Source of the DNA: Parascedosporium putredinis
Lineage: Eukaryota; Ascomycota; Sordariomycetes; Microascales; Microascaceae
Assembly (NCBI GenBank): GCA_949357655.1
Contig: CASHTG010000001.1
Coordinates: forward strand, 3,968,001-4,032,000
Direction of reading: 5' to 3'
DNA: 64,000 nucleotides
A model generated the notes under the pieces. That model searched no databases. It was not told where the DNA came from and was given only the letters and a program-made list of their open reading frames with translations. This document shows, piece after piece, positions 59,954 to 64,000 of the stretch. The position numbers and the translations under genes were made by a program. Within the stretch, counting starts at the first letter, position 1. Each line of letters opens with the position of its first letter.

Positions 59954-60657
59954 GGTTCGAGGATGTGTGGAGGAGCTACTCGGAGGAGGGCGTCTCGCGT
60001 CAGAACTAGGTATTCTCGTCCGCTCAGTTGCGGAAATCTTCTCTAGACACCATAACTTACCCAATTGGTGTCGGAATGGCTTGTCGAGGAAAGCACTTGG
60101 GCAATAGCGTCCACAGGTTCAATCGCGAGGTCACAGTTTCTTGCTCGGCCCTGACAAGATTTGGCTGACGATTTCACGACAGTCCATTTGACGACCCGGT
60201 TAAACTACGGTATAAAATACCGGCACCTCCTGTGAGATGAACCAGCCACCTTTTCCAGCCACACATAGATCGGCGCCACTCACAGACACCCGCAACCGTC
60301 CCCCATGTGTCAGGGTGGGTCCCCGAAACAGCAGCTTGGCGTCGAACGGATACGTATCCCTAAACCCAAAGGGAGCTCTTTTGCTGTGCTGTTCGTACCT
60401 GCCTGCAACGACTGTGGACGTGGTCAATGTTTTAGATAATAATTCGACCGCGCAAGCAGCAAAGCTGATACCTCCCACTCGCTCACTCCCCAATCCCCTC
60501 CCCATGCGCAGCCTTTAACGACGAGCTGTTGCAACGAGACAAAAAAAAACTCCCCGAGAGAATCCACCAACAGTCGTTGCCCCAATCTGTTCTACTTGCA
60601 ATTGAACAGAACACGATTCCCATCTTCAATTGGCAGCGCCGGGCGGTTCAATCCAGC
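59954..60657. promoter_or_regulatory. divergent promoter, nuo9.5 and WBP1
   Basis: 704 bp between divergent ATGs of two housekeeping genes, with no gene supported. The WBP1 side ends in an A-rich then pyrimidine-rich leader (60539-60657). No specific element is assigned. Confidence 0.5.
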
Positions 60658-62326
60658 ATGAAGTCCTTCGTTGCCTTCCTCGTGCTGCTCCTCGCCGCTG
60701 TCGTGCAGGCCGTCAGCTCCGCGGGCAGCAGGCTTCTCGTGATCCTGGACGATGTCGCCGACAATAGCGAATATTCGAAATTCTTTGACGATCTGAGCAG
60801 TATGAACCCCTCGCTTGCATTTCCTCTCCATTGCTTCTGATAGCTCCACCCCTGGCTCACACTAACCCGAGGGTCTAGAACGAGGATTCAAGATCACCTA
60901 CGAGACTCCCAAGAGCGAATCTCTCTCTCTTTCCATCTTGGAGAACGAACGTACGACCATGTCGTCGTCCTTCCCACCAAAATCAAGGGTACGATCCCCA
61001 TGAATAACATGACCAGCCACCTGCCATATCTATCAAATTCAATGCCAGTCGCAGGAGGCACACGCAGCCTTGGCAACGATACCAGCTAACATTTCGTGCG
61101 CTTCCTAGCCCTCGGACCTAACTTGACACCCAACATCCTCGTCGATTTCATGAATGCCGATGGCAATATCCTCGTCGCTCTATCTTCCAGCACCACCACT
61201 TCATCTTCCGTCACTGCCCTCCTCGCTGAGCTAGACATCTCCCTCCCCGCTGAGCGCTCCGGCCTCGTCGTTGACCACTTCGACTATGACACTTCCTCCG
61301 CCGCCGATAAGCACGATGTCCTCCTCCTCTCGCCCCCGAAAACCACCCGGCCCGGACAACAGCAGTACTTCACTCCGGAGACTACCGTCTCAGAGCTCAT
61401 CGCTTTCCCCGCGGTGTTGGTCATACTCTTGGACAGGGACCCCTTCTCACCCCTATCTTGAAGGCTCCTAGCACCGCTTACAGCTACAACCCCAAAGAAG
61501 AGACCGACGCTGTCGATCCCCAGGAGCTCTTCGCCGTTGGTGAGCAGCTTGGTCTGGTCTCCGCGTTCCAGGGCCGAAACTCGGCCCGCTTTACCCTCGT
61601 TGGGGCTGCCGAGATGCTCTCTGACACGTGGTTCGATGCCAAGGTCAAGAAGACCGGTGGCAAGGCCGTCGGGACCTGGAACAGGGAGTTCGCCAAGCGC
61701 GTTTCCGCCTGGACTTTCAAGGAGATTGGTGTCCTCCGAGTCAACTCCATTGAGCACCGCTTGAACGAGCCTGGTGTCGATGCTGAGCCTAACCCTAGCA
61801 TTTACAGGATCAAGAACGACGTGGTAAGTGTCCATTATGCCGACGTTATACGATTGATGCAGTCACCTTTTACCTTTGCCGTTACTAACAGACTGCCTAG
61901 ACCTACACCATCTCTGTCTCGGAGTATTCTTGGGATAAGTGGACAGCCTACCTCGTTCCCGACGGTGACGAACTCCAGCTCGAGTTCAGCATGCTGTCAC
62001 CTTTCCATCGCCTCAACCTCAGCCGCGCCAAAATCACCAAGGATGCTTGCACCTACTCCGCCGCTTTCAAGCTTCCCGACCAGCACGGCATCTACAACTT
62101 CCTTGTCAACTACAAGCGTCCCTTCCTTTCCAATGTTGAGGAGAAGACGACTGTCTCTGTCAGGCACATGGCCCACGATGAGTGGGACCGTTCCTTCACC
62201 ATTACTGCCGCCTGGCCTTGGATCAGCGGTATCGGTGCCACCGTTGTCGGCTTCGTGGCGTTTTCTGCCCTTTTCATGTACAGCAAGCCCACGGACCGTG
62301 CGGTTGAGTCAAAGAAGAAGCAGTAA
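60658..62326 (+). CDS. WBP1: oligosaccharyltransferase 48 kDa subunit (Wbp1/OST48)
   Basis: Essential subunit of the ER oligosaccharyltransferase that N-glycosylates nascent proteins. ATG 60658 begins a signal peptide (MKSFVAFLVLLLAAVVQAVS), then SRLLVILDDVADNSEYSKF. Exons: 60658-60799, 60879-60988, 61109-61823, 61901-62326. Family blocks include KITYETPKSESLSLSIL, LGPNLTPNILVDFMNADGN, ARFTLVGAAEMLSDTWFDAK, YTISVSEYSWDKW, LPDQHGIYNFLVNYKRPFL. A C-terminal transmembrane helix (WISGIGATVVGFVAFSALF) precedes a short cytosolic tail ending KKKQ, a KKXX-type ER retrieval signal. Frame breaks are near 60955 and at the C run about 61407-61410. About 460 residues, the usual length. Confidence 0.97.
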
Positions 62327-64000
62327 TGGGTAGTGGTAGAAGGGTCTTTCAATGTTATGTACCCCTGAGAAAGGGGCATCTCTCGGGCCGTTCAGCTCTG
62401 TCACGTCCAGTTTTTCGATAGCCAACAATGGCTATCCGAGCGGCTAAACGCCCGCCACAGATGGAGCAATGGTTTTCTTTTCTTTTTTTCTTAGAGTTTC
62501 ACAAAGGGAAAAAAGGGGGCCGGTGTGAAAACATGTACATCAAGGGACGTTATAAAGCGGCTTAGTTTTGTTTTATTTTCTCTCCATTTTTTATTAGAAC
62601 CCGAGGTTCGCCTCTAAGAATACAACGATTTGAACCTCAAAGATTCATCCCTCCGTCCAACTAGCGACACCTCTTAGCTACAGCGAAGAGAGACACGCCC
62701 AGACTAAGGGCTCAAGGCATAAAGAAACATGCATAGGGTAGTGGAGAAGGGGAGGTAGTAGGATGACATCTATCAAGGGGGCCCTCAGATTAGCTCTCTT
62801 ATGTTCTCATCGACAGAGACGCTGTTCTTCCCCTCACGCTTGCGCGAGGGGAACGCGCGCCCATCTGCCTGCAAATTTGGCTTTTTGGACCTTCACTTGG
62901 TCATCACCGGGCTCTTGTAGAGTATTGTAGAAGAAATGGAAATCAAACATGCTCAGCTGTGTCGGGCCAGTGTCAGCCGCAGCATCTCGCATGAAGAAAA
63001 AGAAAAGACAAAATGGAAAAACAAAAGGCGCACTCGCCCTAAGCAGAAAAAAGGCTCTGCTAGAGTTCTCGGCCTCGAGTGGAGGATAAGATGTGCGTGA
63101 AAGGCACTTGCAAGGGTAGGGTTCTCCCGAGGATCCAAACCTTCTAGGCATAGGCAGCGGAGTCTAAAATGCGAAATATAAACGCAAGGAGCAAGCCGAC
63201 AGCGGTCAGGTAGGAGAGCCTGGGTCCACCACATGCGTCCATAGCCGTACGGGTTGGACTCGTCGGCCAGCATACGCGGTTCTAAATGAACACACAGCTC
63301 GAAGCGACGACGGCGTCAGTCCCAGGCTACCAGTTGCTCACGACCGGACTAGGGCCGGAGAACTGGGGGATTGCCACGAGGAAAGAAATGAAAGAGGGAG
63401 GGGTCTGAGTAGCCAAGGCGCGGTTAGCGAGCAGGTCAGTGTTCATGTTTCATTCGACGGGTCCGGGGACAACTCACCAGCCTGCTACGATTGAAAACTT
63501 TGTAATATGCCGTCATTGGCGCTCGCCCGACGACCCTGATAGCCTCTCTCCAGACAAGCTGGAAGATGAGAAGGGCAAGGTCTGAAGGTGAGCTCAGTAT
63601 AAGCCTCTCGCAATCAGGTGCAATATCGTCATGGCGGCGAAATGCCCCCTTCCTACTCCTCATTTCTACTTCCCGGGTGGCCAAAGAAGAATTGTGAGAG
63701 ATGTATTCCTCCAATGAGTGAACACAGCCCCTGCTCAGATCTCTGTTCTTTATACTTCTGAGTTCTGATCATATACCCGCCGAGGCCGGTTTCCGAGGAA
63801 CCCTGGCCCCTCTGGGGATCATAGCTCTCTGAGTTATGTCGTCATCGCAGGGAGGCATAATGCCGTTCAGGCAGAACAAAAGGAATGATGGAACGGCGGT
63901 GGAATCGAGTTTGCATGTTGTGTCAATAGATGAAAGCACGTGCAGTCGAGAGGTTCGGGGTGGGCGGACTAGTAGGTCAAGAATGTCTAGTCACTGGGAA
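62327..64000. other. right edge, WBP1 3' flank and unassigned
   Basis: 1.7 kb with no gene I can name. Next to WBP1 is its AT-rich 3' UTR (62440-62620). On the minus strand between 63663 and 62834 there are hints of a small spliced gene: an open frame from ATG 63663, a GTGAGT donor near 63479 and a CCCCCAG acceptor near 63363, and further left a hydrophobic stretch LTAVGLLLAFIFRIL ending at TAG near 63148. These do not join into one confident product. Confidence 0.4.

Noticed and set aside
915..62326. Calling the frame-broken genes pseudogenes
   Set aside because: Essential genes such as WBP1 show the same breaks, always with conserved sequence on both sides and usually one base in a run. 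Error is more likely than parallel decay.

Overview
The window reads as nuclear DNA of a filamentous ascomycete (Pezizomycotina, most likely Sordariomycetes). Genes carry short GT-AG introns (about 55-225 nt) and are well spaced. The recognisable products are fungal: an Arb2-domain protein, Atg29, a Nup53-type nucleoporin, Ivy1, a cerevisin-type vacuolar protease, a BEACH protein, a cytochrome P450, the complex I 9.5 kDa subunit in the Neurospora style, and the Wbp1 oligosaccharyltransferase subunit. The order is: 0.9-7.1 kb, a mitochondrial TPR-like gene, a tRNA ct6A dehydratase (TCD) gene and an RNA 3'-phosphate cyclase gene. 7.1-26.6 kb, a gene-poor block with one broken unrecognised gene, a few small candidates and many short repeats and palindromes. 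26.6-34.6 kb, Arb2, ATG29, NUP53 and IVY1, with ATG29 and NUP53 divergent over 533 bp. 37.2-43.8 kb, a DUF4336 gene, a long serine-rich conserved fungal gene and the vacuolar protease. 46.6-54.8 kb, the BEACH gene. 56.8-62.3 kb, a P450, nuo9.5 and WBP1, the last two divergent.

One property dominates the annotation. Almost every long conserved gene is broken into two to ten or more overlapping reading frames, yet the protein families continue smoothly across each break. At most breaks I could resolve, one missing base in a short homopolymer (C, G, A or T run of 3-6) explains the shift. Short genes such as nuo9.5 are intact. The simplest reading is uncorrected homopolymer contraction in the assembly rather than pseudogenisation, so I annotate whole genes and note the breaks. 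Coordinates are outer limits from start to stop codon.

The genes do not form a pathway or a biosynthetic cluster. Weak themes are an RNA end/tRNA modification pair (TCD and RtcA, tail to tail) and several vacuole or autophagy-linked genes between 28.8 and 54.8 kb (ATG29, IVY1, vacuolar protease, BEACH). I found no convincing new multi-gene system, no CRISPR, no intact transposon and no rRNA. The most unusual items are a predicted 10-nt microexon in ATG29, perfect 32-bp and 28-bp palindromes in the gene-poor block, and a hidden multi-break gene at about 9.0-10.0 kb.
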